Below, one piece after another: positions 23,731 to 36,578 of a stretch of 64,000 nucleotides of DNA. The stretch's first letter is position 1. Every line of letters starts with the position of its first letter. The stretch lies in the NCBI GenBank assembly GCA_907165065.1, contig OU015525.1:45180037-45244036 (forward strand), in the 5' to 3' direction. The DNA is from Caprimulgus europaeus (taxonomy: Eukaryota; Chordata; Aves; Caprimulgiformes; Caprimulgidae). A model generated the notes under the pieces. That model had not been told where the DNA came from, searched no databases, and saw only the letters and a list, made by a program, of their open reading frames with translations. Position numbers and translations under genes: made by a program.

Positions 23731-26700
23731 GGTCCTACCAACTGGAACATATATTTTAAAGATATACCCCTGTTAAAATGGAACATTTTGTAAGATGCCA
23801 AAGAATACTTCCCCATCCAAATTAAGAGACAAAACCTCCAACTCTGAGCAGACGTCTACAAAGATGCAGACCTAACAGTATTGGTGTAAATATTATACCC
23901 ACTTTAATATCTATCTGGATACTACACAATCAGACACAGAAACCTTTCTTTTAGCAGGCAGAATATTTCCAATGAAATAAGGAGGATTCTGAACTTGTTC
24001 TGAAAACAACATACGAAGGTAACATTCAGTTCAAGTCTGCCACATTCCTTAGAGACAGAAACATGGACAACAGCAGTAACCAGTATGTCTTGCTCCAAAG
24101 CTAGCTGTTGTCCAGAAATCTGGCCTAATCTCTCACTATGCCCAGATAGAATATCTAATTCTTTTTAGCTTTTCTATGGAGTTCAAAGAAGTCACCAGCT
24201 ACTCTGACTCAGCATGAAATAAGATTCAATTTCTCCCTGACTACGGGCATTTGATACCACAGTGCATTCTTTCTATCTGCCACAGAATGGCCAAGGAATT
24301 TCAAGTTCATTAGAATGCACAGCATCACTTCATTGATTCCACTTTATTGCTCCTTTACAAGAACGAAACGTAGTAGCTGGCAGGGGCAGGGCTGAGAAAA
24401 ATGCAAGGAAAAAAATGTTCCGTTTCATCTTATTCCACCTTAGCCCTATAATTTGATATCTTAAATAAGATATTTATTAAGAAAGAGAAAGAGATTGTAT
24501 CCATTACTACGGTAGCTATGTACTTTAAGGCAGCAGTGACAGACTGCAGCTGGGGAACAGAAGAATCCAACTAAGGAAGAAAACATTAATTCAGGGTATT
24601 GAGTTTTTCCTCTTGACTGGACAGAAGTTTCTATAATGCTGAATTTACCTGTTTTGACATACCATGTCTAATTCATTTGGTTTGCAAGGGCATTACATAC
24701 TCTGCAGCAATATTCCCTTGTTCTGCTGCCCTCTAGGTAATCAGAGATCAAAAAACCAAATGTGAGATTAAAAACTGAATATTAGCTACAGTAAAAAATT
24801 ACAAGACTTGTGGTTTTAATTGCATATTAGCTGTCATCACAGTAAATAACTGTGATTTGGTATTTGGGAGAAGATCACAGTTTTTTGTTTCTTCTTTTGT
24901 GATGTAAGTGCTTTAAAGTTGCTCTTGAGCTGTACAGAGCATATTGTTGGTGTCAATTTGCACACTGTATATATTTAGAAGAAAGGTGCTTGTAATTTTT
25001 AGGCCAACCTCCTCGTGAAACACTCTTGTGGTGGCTTAAACTAAGCAAAGCAAGCAGAGAAATTTTAAAGGGATTTTGATTCTGAAGTGGCTGGAAAAAA
25101 CTAAGAAGCACTGCAGGGAAAGCTTGAACCTGCCCTTCTTTGAGCTTTGGAATAACTGCATACCTACCCAAAATTGCTACTTCAGACACAACTAAACTGC
25201 AAAGAATGTATAATGTTCAATCTCCTTTCAGCTGTTGCCCAAAATCTGTCATTGTATTTACTAGTTATCAGAGATCTTTTCTCTAACAAGATTCTTCTTC
25301 TTCCCAGTTCATTTCCCTTTTTCATCCATGAATCCAGAAATGAAGATTATATTGTGCTGAACGTGTGACAACATATCCATTTCCACTAGCAGAATGACTT
25401 GGTGTGCTGAATTCAGCACTTCTTGCTACAGAGAGAAACTGCTTGTGAATGGTTATGTTCTTATGTGAACACAACTAGCTGAAATAAATACCATGGGAAT
25501 GCTACAAATGACAGTCTGTGCCAATTCTCCTTTGCATAAACAATCTAATTATATAAAATTTTTCTTTAAAGCTATCTGAAACCTCTGGACTAGACTGCAA
25601 CACAAATTAAAGTAACCATAAGTTTTCTGCAGTGAAAACTCAGCCAGCAGAGCTTTTAGCATTGATTATGTTCAGCTAGAAATTTTACCCTGAGTTTGTA
25701 CAATTTTTATTAGAATATGAATCACGTAGCATTTAATATAAAATCAGCAGAATTGCAAACAGAGCTGTCAAAGTCTGTTTCTCTGATGTATGAGAGGATG
25801 AGCTTCCACTAATGAGGCCTGATTTTCCCAGGGCAATAATAATAATAAAACCTAAAAGAATGAATGAAGATACTGTTATTAGTCTAATACAGATTGAAGA
25901 ACTTGGCATTTAGCAGATAAGTACCTTGGTCTCAGTACTTTCTTACTGAATTATAGCTCATGTTCATAGATTAATCAAAAAAGAAAAAAAAGAAAGATCA
26001 TGAGACTCCACAGTAAAAAAAAAATGGGGAAACTGTTCTTTTCCAACTGCATATTTCTTTTATGCAGAATGAAATACGCTCTTCTTTTAGGTCACTAAGA
26101 TAAGAGGGAATGCTGGAAAATGGTGCAGCAAGTAGAGGCATTGGTCCAAATCCAGTGCTCACTATGTAAATGTGAATCCTTCAGTAGGATTTAGATCTGC
26201 CTTTTCTGTGCCCATTTTGAAAAGCAAAGCAGAGGGCCTGGGGAAGGTTTCTGGCAAGCAGCGCTGACTGCAGGACGGTAACCACCAGCAGCAAGAGCCA
26301 TGGAAGAGGAAAAGGAAGCTGGCTGTGAGACCTGGAGTTGTTTCCAGGCTCTTGTGTGAGCCTCTTTCATTCCTTTGTTAAGAATATAACAAGTAAGTCA
26401 CATACTGATGATGAAACCATAAAGATGTAGTTTTTTCAGTTTTCAAAAACACTGTTTCCAACTTCCACTAGAGAGATTAATATTGATCCTACGTGAAAGG
26501 GTAAAATGAAAGATTTGAGCTGCACAGAAGCAAGAGAAGTTGGCAAAGCCCACAGCCAGCAGGAAATCTATTCAAAGGACTAATTAGAGCCACAGAAACC
26601 CGCCAGCCCACCAGAGCCTTCCTTAAAGAATATCTTTAGTAGTTTAGCAGAACTGCAAATAATTTAGTGCATGAGCTCCAGAACTACAGCGATTAGTGGG

Positions 26701-28592
26701 TTAGTGCTCTCATACTGACCGTGAATTGTTGTGCAGCTGATTTACATACAGCTTTATAAGAGAATGCTCATCAGCCACAGGACTGGCTGCATTTATACCC
26801 CCAAGTAACCTGAATGATTCAAACAATGAAACCTTGTTAATATCCCAAAAAGTATACACAAAGAGAAGAGTGTTCAGAGTGGGTTCATTACAATAAATGC
26901 AATTTGCAACCGTTTAGAAAGGATACTGACTTGACAGTTTGTAGGGTGCTTTTTCTTTTGAATAAAAAGATGCAAATTGAACTTGTAAGACATGAAAGTA
27001 AAATTAATGAGAAAAAGCTGTCAAACACGAAATTCTGCTAGGGCAATGTAACAAAAGTTACAGAACTTTTAATATAGAATCAATATAATGGCTTTACATA
27101 TCAGGGTACTGTTAACTCTAAAAGTGCCAGAATTGACTGCTGCATCATGGAAATATTTTGCTGTATAAGGATGCCATACTATCCACTTATAAGGAAGTCT
27201 GGGTACCTATGGTTCAGGGAGTTTTATTGTCTCCTGCCTTGAGAGGATTCTCCATCAAGGAGTTCTTCCTCTAGGAGAAAAGGAATTTTAACAGCTCAGG
27301 AATCATTTACGTTTAATCCTGATAGTTACAAAGACAGACTGTTGAATGACTGATGAACACAAAACTAAAACAATCAGGAATTTTTCATATGTGAAGAAAA
27401 ACAAGCAGCATAGTAGATAGTGCTGTGATTATTGCTGCAGCTCCCTGGCCAAAATGGCAAAGCATACTTTTGTTGAATGAGCACAGGGACTTGGGGATAA
27501 ACAGAAGCAACAGCTACACTCTCAAAGAGCATTACTCTTAACGAGCTGTCCTGGAGAGGCCACAAATAGATTGTCCTGCCTTGCCCTGGCACATGCAATT
27601 CCATATACACCAACAACAGAAATGAATTTGCATTTGCAGCCTCCCTGTCTGTATGGGCAGCAGATTCCATCGTGGAAGCTGCTTTGGGACTGGCTTTCAA
27701 AAAACATTTCAGTCACACCAGCAGCTACTTGCATTAAGATAACACCGAGAGTTTGCAGTTTATAGCTCCCAGTAACAAAGTTCATAAATCAAAGTAACGG
27801 TAAAACCTCTTTGACATTGCAGTGTGGGCCACTGCAGGTTTGGGTTTGGTGTTAAAAAATGTAGCCATGCATACCCAGAGATTGCGTCTGGTTATTTGGA
27901 AACGCTGAAGCACCGACACTTGCAGCAGGAACCAAGCAATAAAACGCACCCAAGGAAGACACATCGCTCATCTTCCCCGACACAGCAAGAAGGTATTTTT
28001 CTACCACCTTCTCATCTATGTGCACTGGTAAGCTTGCACAGATCAGGTGAAACAGCTAGCAAATGCTACACATGGCCATATGAGCCAAATACTGAGCCAA
28101 AGTGTGCACACTCAGCAGCAAGCACCTTTTCTTTGGGATTAATGGTTCTGGTAACTCTTCTCTGGTTGGTTTGTTGAAGGGTCACCATAGGTCAAGACTA
28201 ATCCTTCTGTCTTGCAGGCTTTAATGAAAATCTGAATGGTTTAGCATAAGTAAGGATGTCTTGCTATATCTTGCAAGTATGAACACATTTTCTCTTTGTT
28301 TATATCATATCTTGCAGTACGATGCAGGCATTCCCAGTAGGCAGCATGTCCCAGCTTCTATTCTCACAGTGCTGCTACAAAATGCCTTCTCCCCAACAGT
28401 CCGTTTTCAGCTCCAGTGGGAGGCTGCCCAGGTTGCACGTGAGCACTTAGTGGGACATAACCCTACAAATGAGAACTGAAGTTCTGTGCTCTCTTGTGAG
28501 GAGTTTTTGGTGCCCTAATGCCAGCTCTCCATCTAGATAACTTGGTATCAGTCCAAATTAACCAAGGCATTTTCTGCTCATGTCATGTTAAT

Positions 28593-28598
28593 TTTATT
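28593..28598 (-). promoter_or_regulatory. Candidate poly(A) signal in DTNA intron
   Basis: The minus strand reads AATAAAA here, about 115 bases past the in-frame TGA met by reading through the donor of the 28717-28797 exon. A T- and G-containing stretch follows. This arrangement would suit an intronic poly(A) site producing a short dystrobrevin with EF-hands and ZZ but no syntrophin-binding or coiled-coil parts. AATAAA is common in AT-rich introns, so the call is weak without transcript data. Confidence 0.35.
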
Positions 28599-28716
28599 TT
28601 GGTTCTGATTGTGTGTTTTTTTTTTGTTTTGTTTTCTTTTCTGGGGGAGGAATTGAAAATGGAAATCTCCATCACTCTCATATAGTGGTTTAACTTAAAT
28701 TAGAGTAAGAACTCAC

Positions 28717-28797
28717 CTTCTGTTTGCAAAAGGACTTCCTGAGGGAACAGAGTGGGAGAAGAGTGTGTCATTCATGCTGGTTACAGGTCGAGGGGGC
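28717..28797 (-). CDS. DTNA: DTNA exon: linker before the 57-codon cassette
   Basis: This 81-bp exon has acceptor TTTTTCTAG and donor GTGAGT. G completes valine (or tryptophan when the microexon is included). Then come PPRPVTSMNDTLFSHSVPSS and GSPFANR, ending AG, two bases of a serine codon. The linker is Pro- and Ser-rich and likely flexible. If the donor is not used, translation stops at once (AGA AGG TGA), with the stop at 28713-28715. See the finding on a possible short isoform. Confidence 0.95.
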
Positions 28798-30868
28798 CTA
28801 GAAAAAGGCAAAATACCAGTTGCATTAATTTTCAACAGAAGAAAATTCATCAATACAATAGTGTTTACAGATAATTAAATTAGCTTCTTGTTTGAAGTAA
28901 CATTACTGCTGGCATCTTTTGCTTGAAGTAGCAACAGTTGCAAATCAAAGATGCTGTGTTTTTAAGCAGAAGTTGATAAAAACACACCGTTACTTAGGCT
29001 TGGAAGGAAATAACGCTTTTGTGTGCTCTGACGTAAGCTCTAAGCAACTTGCTTGACTTTTTACTCCTGCTTTGGCAAAATAACCACTATGCCATTTTTC
29101 CTTTCCAGAGCCTGTAGTCCAGAGTGCAGTCTGCTTCTGATCAGCAAGGCTGAGCACTGGGCAGCATGGAGGTCTGCAGGGAGTAACTGCCAGTAAATGA
29201 CACATACCATAGCCACATAGTGACCACAGTGTACCCATAGTCCTCAGGATACCATAAAATACATGTAGTACTAAACTGGTTTAACTGCAAAGCTTTCCAA
29301 AAGGTATATCAAATCTGCAAATCAAAATTTAAAATAAGTATCTAGCTTAAGAGGACCCATTAATAATGATGGGTTTATTATTACATTCTTCATTTTCTGC
29401 TCTTACTAAAATGAAATGAGAAGGAGTATTTCCTCTGCTTTTATTGTCTACTCTTAAAAAATATTTTGTGCATAATTTTTCCTTCTGTATCCATTAAAGA
29501 GAAATTTCCCCTTCTTAATGGACTTCTTATGAAACATTGAGCAAAACAGAAAGACACTCTGGAAAAACTAAAAAATATGTTATTAAAATCACAGGGTTTT
29601 CAACCAGATATGAGCAGAACCTGAAGTCATATACAGTTCAGACTTTAAATTGCCTAGATATCAAGTTGGTTAATATCTCCTTTAAGCTCTGTTAAAGATT
29701 TGTCTTGCTTTCTGAATTCTTTAGATGTGCAAATCAAAATATAGTAGCCAGGTGCAAAATATTCACTGGGCTCTAATTGTGCAAGACAGCCAGTCATCCA
29801 AACCATTTGTAAGAGGTTAAGAAAGCCAGTTCTGCACAGAAGTGAACCACTACTGTATGTTTTCTTTCTGATTTTGTAACTGTTACAAAACAAGCACAAA
29901 TGTGGTCTTTGACAAGTCCAAACAGATTTCTCAGCATGAAAATACTACACCAATTTTAAGAAGTTTAAAACTGGGAATAGAAACATGTAGTATTTGGCAT
30001 GATATTTACTTCTATGAAAATAAAGTTTTAGACTAACCCTGCACCTGCAGACCCACATGAGAAACTCCAGTTCGGGTCAGTCATTAATTTAAGAAGCAGC
30101 ACTTTGTGCTCTATGCACTTATGGAGAAGTGTTTAATATTATTTTTCATGGACTCCTTAATCAGAGCTAGGAAGAGGCTGGATGAGGCCATGATCAGAGC
30201 CAATCCACTGGAAAGGTCCCTGTGGTATGACCCTTGAAATACAGAGATTTGAAAATAAACTTTGAGAGTATACTTAGAAACCAATTTTATTTAATAGGTA
30301 AGCAGCCAGTATTTTGTTGCCTAGGAATTGTAAACTGGTAAACGATGTAGGAGAAATAGTTCACACCAACTACATGTGACTACTGCGTTTTTCCTTTTCT
30401 CAATGCAATCACTAGCCAGTGAATGCATTCAGACACTGACTGGGCACAGGCCGAGGTTTCAGAAAGATGAGTCCAACCCTGGACTGTGGAGTCCTGAATA
30501 GCAGAGATGAAGGGAGGAGAGACTGGTTCTCAACACTGTCCCAGGGAAGGAGGCACGAGGGACTTTGCCTTGCACCCAACCCATCTCCGCTGACTGAGTA
30601 GGAAGTGGGTATGTGGCACCCATGGACTTCAGCAGATCACCACATACACACTTATGTTAATGTCTTCTCTAAGCTTTATCTCAAAATAGGGGTGGAAGTT
30701 TCTAACCCCTAAAATAGCTCTTCCCTTTCACTGACTCTGTATTCAAAGACAATTATTTATTTGGTTCTGGACTCTGATAAAAAGTTAAGGATTGGCAATA
30801 ATGAGATTATCGCATTTTTTCCAAGCTTTTATTTTCCAGTAAGTGTACTAAAGAAGAAAAATACTCAC
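28798..30868 (-). other. DTNA: DTNA intron downstream of the 9-base microexon
   Basis: 2071 bp of AT-rich intron. No transposon or other gene recognised. Confidence 0.8.
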
Positions 30869-30877
30869 CAAGTATCT
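30869..30877 (-). CDS. DTNA: DTNA 9-base microexon encoding Asp-Thr-Trp
   Basis: The minus strand reads ...GGCTGCAAAAG | AGATACTTG | GTGAGTA. The nine bases between a usable AG and a good donor complete the upstream valine (GT|A), add GAT ACT (Asp-Thr), and give TG, which joins the G of the next exon to make Trp. Inclusion therefore yields LAHIV-DTW-PPRP, which matches the human isoform as I remember it, and skipping yields LAHIV-PPRP. The match of phase, size, donor and residues at the right place in the gene makes chance unlikely. The acceptor has a weak pyrimidine tract, as expected for an alternatively used microexon. Confidence 0.87.
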
Positions 30878-33830
30878 CTTTTGCAGCCAAAATAAAATGG
30901 AAAACAGATCATTAATTAAATTGTCAGTTTAATATATAAAGTCTAAGTAGTGCATGGGACATACTCCATTGCTATGACCCTGATTCTGCAAAAAGCATGA
31001 GTCTCTATGCAAAAAAGGTTATTGATCTGTTTACATATGCAGAGTTACTCTTGTGTACAAATGTCTATAAACTCCAAGGCTTTTCTAAGGTTCTGTGATT
31101 AGCATTAGTTTCAATTCTTCCAGCAATTCTTCTATGAAAAAACTCCTGTTAAACTAATCTGAACTTTCCCAAGGCAGGTTTCTTAATGGCTGATGCCCAC
31201 TGTCACATTCCTCAGGTTCAGCTTGAACAGCAAATGCATTTTGAAACATACATACAAGGTTGTATGAAGTGATAAGAATAGCAGACTTTATAGTAAAGCA
31301 AAGGAAAACAGCTATTGACTAGAAATGTATATTTTTCTGAGGTTACTTCTAAACTTCTGGAAGTGAGTGCTTAAGTTTTCTGATAAAAGTGAGCTGACGA
31401 TACGCAATTCACTTTCCTCAAGGAGGCAGAAAACACAATACTATTGAAATACGCTACATAATAAATGCACGCTATGGCATAACACATACCCACAGTAATA
31501 AACCAAATTAAATAAGAGGAATTTTCCAAAGTGCTCCATGCTGGTCTAACCTCTTTGCACTGATGTCAAAAATAATGCTCCCACAGGCTTAGATAGAAAC
31601 AAAGTCAGGCCAGTTCAAAATCCCTCCATGATGAGCCTTAGACGTGTTTCTTGCTTAACTGAAAATTTTGTGTGGCACCAGTAAAACAAAAAACTCATGC
31701 AGTCTTTCTGTCTGGTAACACTCAAAGGTGAAGGAATGATGAAAAGGAAAGGCTGTATAGTAATGCAGAGAGTACTTGTCCCCATTTAAGCTAGAAGCTA
31801 AGAAAAGAATACTATTTTGTTGCCAGAATTCTTCCATTTAATGCACATATAAAACCTTTTTTTGGCTGGATTCCTGCCCAGAGCTGTTTCTCTCAACTTC
31901 CATTATGTTTAAAAATAAAAATCACATCAGCAAGAAGATATTCTCAATGAGGTACTGTAGCATATCTCTCCCCTCCATTAATTTATGTGAATTATGCTGT
32001 AGATCATGCTACCTCCACAACTTACAGGTTTTTCACTCATGTATCATTATAGCCAATATATAGTGCCAAGTTATATTGCCTTCAATCTGTGAATAAAGAG
32101 AAACTCTATCATAAAACAAAATAGCTGGTGGTTCGTTCTCACATCCAATTACTTTAAATTATGTCTGTACAGTTAAGAAGAAGGCAAGGTGTTAATTTCA
32201 CAGCAAAGATTTGGAACAGATCCTGCTCAGTTATGGTACCTTCCCTTGCCTTGCCTAAATGCATTTAATCCATTCACAGTAGCCCAGTTTTCACTACCCA
32301 TTATCATCTGACACAGCCCCAGGCCTTCGAGGGCCTCCAGCCAACAAGGAACAGAGGCTTCTCTTTCAGTTTTCATGCTCTCTGTCTCTTTCCATGTCTC
32401 TTAAGGATGGCCAAGATCTGCCCTGTGAAATTATCACTGACTTGACGGCAGAGCCAGGCTTTTATACGACACACAGCAGTGGGGTAGCTCAGTAAATCCA
32501 TCTCCAGACGATTTTTTCCAAAGACATCATCCTCCCATTACACTTCCATAAAGAGAGGCATGGCTTTTAACTGACAGTCAAGTGCAACAGGGATTTGGTA
32601 CTACACATTTGTTAGAGGCACCTCATGCTTGAAGAGCAGAGCGCTCTTTTGCACCTTGAAAAAGTTCTGCTGTAACCACATGAGGAGGACCATCAGCATG
32701 ATTTATCCTTAAAATGTCAGGTAGCTTAGATGAACTTTCTAGGTGTCACACAGCTCACACTAGCCAGCATGCCCTTGCTCTTAAAGATGCTACCTACAAG
32801 CATTCAGTACTGACAAAAGTAAACATATACAATAATTACAGACTGGAATAGTTCCAGCAGCCAGTAACACAGATATGCAGCGCACAAATACAAATGTAAT
32901 GGCTGCTGCCTGAAATGCTTCAGTCAGGGCACCTGGGAAGGTGGTTTAGAAAGGTATTTTCTTAAGACATATATCAGAACAAGAGAAATACTTTAAAGAC
33001 AGTATCTTTGGAATAACTTTTCCAAGTTGTTTTTTTTGTAACTTTCTTCCAACCAGTGTCCTGATTTTTCCTGGAAAATTTAACTTAAAAAAACCCAACA
33101 AAAAACCAAAACACACTAAAAACCCCACACCACACTGACAAACGAGAAAAATCTGAGCAACTGCCACTATGAATGGTGGACATGCTTTAGAAAAAAAAAA
33201 AAAATTCCAAAATTATGATTTCCCCACCCTGCACAAACACATTTTCTCCCTGCTTTGAGTTTCTTTATTCCTGCAAAGGAGCAGTGGTGACACAAACTAC
33301 TATACCAAAAAATAATTTTGTGACTTGGCAATTAAAAACACAACTCTTATGCAGAATCATGTATTCTAGTCTTCAGGGCTGGGTGAAGCTGCAGTTCTAC
33401 TAAAGTCTGCAAGAACTCTGACACCATTTCCAACAAAATTGGTAGGACTTCTCTTTCTCTGGTGCCTCATATCAAGACCTGTGATACACTGAAGCTGAGA
33501 GGACAAAACTAATGTTCCCAGCATGAATACATCCCAAAGTGCTGAAATTCTATAAAATTGAATGGATATCTCTTGAGGGGAATGGGGACATACCAACATT
33601 GTGTCCCAGTATTTGGTTATATGTACATATTCCACTGACTTTTCAAGTGAAGTCACACCAGAAGAACATTTTTATACTAAATACCCGCTGTCAGTGAATT
33701 TGCACTTGTGATGCATTGAGCTTGATGTGCCACAGCTGCGTCCCATTTTCTTCAGGGCTATAGCATCTACACTTGGTGTAAGCAACTCCTACAACAAAGC
33801 TTACTTTCTCTACAGCACACAGATACTTAC
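30878..33830 (-). other. DTNA: DTNA intron upstream of the 9-base microexon
   Basis: 2953 bp, AT-rich, no recognised element. A short A-rich run occurs at 33190-33204. Confidence 0.8.
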
Positions 33831-33955
33831 ACAATATGAGCCAGGTTTAGAGGTTTTTCAGGCTGGTCAGGGAACATTGGGTGCAAAGGTTCACGGCTGG
33901 AAGCACAGCTTAAAGACTTGCTAAGTGCATTAGTTAGCTTCTTAGCAGGTGATTT
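33831..33955 (-). CDS. DTNA: DTNA exon: post-ZZ linker
   Basis: This 125-bp exon has acceptor TCCCAG and donor GTAAGT. It encodes [20 protein letters not shown] and then [21 protein letters not shown], and ends with GT, two bases of a valine codon. The segment is the Ser-rich linker following the ZZ finger. The split valine can be completed either by the 9-base microexon (GTA) or directly by the next large exon (GTG), so both splice choices keep valine and the frame. Confidence 0.96.
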
Positions 33956-36411
33956 CTGGGAGGAACAAGGAAGGTAGAGGTAATCTGGACAAGTAAGGTG
34001 CATACTGTTTCTGCTATAGGAAGCACAAAACAACAGGAAGCTCTACAGCTTACATACATATTGACTGACATACCCCTTGCCCCCCTCCCACCCTGAGAGT
34101 CTGGTAAGGCAAAGACTGCTCAGTTTGGAGGAAAGATTACTCTTACCTTCAGGGACACAGAGTAGGCTGGGGGAGTATATCTATATGGACAGATGCAGTT
34201 GCCATGGCTTCTTTGCAATGCTGCACTCAGTACTGAATGAAGGACAGCACAAAGCTAGTGTTGCCTGGGCTGGAGCTGGCTCGTTCCTCACCAGCTTGGA
34301 GTGCAAGCAGAACAAATCTGTGTATGTCTGTGCATATAGATACACCATACGGGACCCCTTTTCATTCCTATGTTGTGGGCCAAGCATAAGGCTGACGTAT
34401 TCTTTCTCCCTGATAGCTAGTATTTCCCTCCTCAGCTCCAGCAGCCTGTACTATTTAGCTGCTGTTATAAAGCTCCTCTTCCACCTCTGACAGCCGCTGC
34501 AGCCCCTGCCACACCAGGGAACAGGAAATTTCAGACACATGCATGGTGGGAATTGCCTCATCAGGGCACCAAGGCACCAGAAGAGGTTGATGTACTGTCA
34601 CTGCCACCAAAATATGGGGAGGCTCTGTGCAAGAAACATGCTTTTCACTCTCAAATCCCATCACCGAGACCAAAAAAAACCCCAGTATTTTCTGCTTTTG
34701 ACTTTTGTTTGGACACTCCTTGCAGTTTAACATTTTTCTAAGGAAGGGCTCGGAGATCTAGGGTGTCCTCTAGGCTGTGTCAGAGATTCTCAGAGAATCC
34801 CAACCCATATCTCTGTGACTCAGCTTCTCTGCCAGTAAAATAGGGGTAGTGATCCTTACAATACCTCCTCCCCCTGAAATACAGCTCTATATGCTTTAAT
34901 TTGAAAATGTTTTTGGAACTTAACAGGAATAGTATTGTATATGTGCACATACATCAAGCTATGACCATAATCAACATAATACTGAAATATTTCCATTACA
35001 AAATTACAACCTAAATATGTAAAGTTCAAACTTTTTTTCTTTCATTATAAATGCTACTTCACTCTGAATTCAGATCAGTTGAGTTCTACTACACTCACAA
35101 ACACCTTTAAATCTGCATGTGGAGCTTGATATGGATGCATTATGGAGAATGCTAACCCGGTTTGAACAAATGCTAATGAATACTACAGAAAGGCAATTTC
35201 AAACCTGAAGCAAAACATTTGTTTCTGACAAGGAACATTTGAAACCACTAGGCATGTAGTCACGTTTTCGTCTTCTGCTGAGCAGAAATCTCAAGTTTTC
35301 CAATTACTTCCCACCTATAATTACAGCTCCCTGGCTACCACAAAAAATGGATTTATAGCACAAATCGCTATTAGGAATGGAGTTAGAGCTACATAGCGGG
35401 CACTCTCCTACTCAGAGACTAAACTCAAGCCATCAAGACATTTGTGTCTATGCAACAAGCAGCAATTAGGACTCACAAAACCACTTACAGGCCCAGGTCT
35501 GCTGGGAGGCAGTGCAGGGCCTGTGTGACTGGCATACAGAGCAAATCAAGTCATATTTAACCCTTGCCTGCTCCATCAACTGAAAACCAGGTATTTTAAA
35601 AGTGTTAAGCTTCAGAACTTTGTTAAAAATACTCACAAATTGCTGTACCAGTGTGAATCATTGCAATATGCATAGGGGTTTTTTTCCTATAATAATATGC
35701 TTTTGTAATATTTTAGATTAATTAGAATTTTTCTGTTGTTTCCTGGAATTGAACCCAGAAGGATGCGGATGCTCCATGACCAAGGGCTCCTGTTGGGGCT
35801 TTGCTCCAGTCCATGGAGAGCTTAGCCTCCAGGTCAGACACCCTTCAGAGAAGGTTAGTGTTAATACTTCTCTTTCAGCTTAGAAAAAGCATTGAATTAT
35901 TTTGTTTAACAACAAAAAGACAGAAGTGTGTTTTTCTCTACAGTAAACATTACTGTGGATCTAAGCCTGTGACCATGCTCAAATCTACAGTGCCAGGACC
36001 ATCCCAAATGCTACACATATGCTGCAGCCACGTGACTGAAAATATTGATCAATGAGCGTTAAGAATTCATCATTTCATTTACACGTAGCCAAACAGAGCA
36101 AGCCAATGACGATTTTACCGTGAGTCCTGTGGGAATGGGAGAAGCTCCCGTCAGCCTGCTGCCCTGCTGCCAGCCCCTCCTGCGCCACCCTCCCCGCGGC
36201 ACGCACCGGCACAGGCGCCCCAGATCCTCACCCACAAAGACCATTCCCACCTCTGCGCTCTCCCGACGGCTCCCAAGGCCGGAGCCTCCCTGAACCGGCA
36301 GCCCAGCTCCTGGCCTCCCTGTGATGGATGGCTGCCTGGAGCTGCGGCCAGGGGCTTCTCTGCTGGCTGGAGGGCAAAGCAGTCTGCAGCGAGGTGCGAG
36401 CCTTCCCTTAC
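33956..36411 (-). other. DTNA: DTNA intron following the ZZ exon, GC-rich at its start
   Basis: 2456 bp. The first ~270 bases of the intron on the gene strand (36411 down to about 36140) are markedly GC-rich, and the ZZ-exon frame stays open through them. The rest is AT-rich. A plus-strand frame of 137 codons at 34077-34490 resembles no known family. Confidence 0.75.
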
Positions 36412-36578
36412 CCATGACGTGTACTCTTTCATTTGGTGCTGGTTGCTGTGGGAACCGCTGGCATGGCCCCTCCAGAAGCAGTCCTGACAGAGCTGGTAAT
36501 TGTGACACTGCTGGCAGCGGTAGCGAAACCCCATCATGCTCTCGCTGTGGCAGTAGGAACACTCGACGGGGTGGAAGA
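36412..36578 (-). CDS. DTNA: DTNA exon: ZZ zinc finger
   Basis: This 167-bp exon has acceptor GCACAG and donor GTAAGG. Two bases finish a valine codon, and then 55 codons encode [40 protein letters not shown] and [15 protein letters not shown], ending on a codon boundary. The zinc ligands of a ZZ domain are all visible: CxxC, CxxC, CxxC and the histidines near HSNQH. In the dystrophin family this domain helps the cysteine-rich module bind partners at the membrane. The surrounding DNA is GC-rich and the same frame stays open on both sides of the exon (36151-36729), which looks like chance in a GC-rich patch. Confidence 0.98.

Larger units (their letters stand above)
21473..28716 (-). other. 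DTNA: DTNA intron upstream of the cassette
   Basis: 7244 bp. It contains the old CR1 relic (22870-23730). Other parts, including 23731-28592, are AT-rich without recognised features. Reading frames of 60 to 117 codons here match nothing known to me. Confidence 0.75.

Noticed and set aside
34077..34490. 137-codon plus-strand frame in a DTNA intron
   Set aside because: The composition is intron-like, no family is recognised, and a competing frame lies on the other strand.
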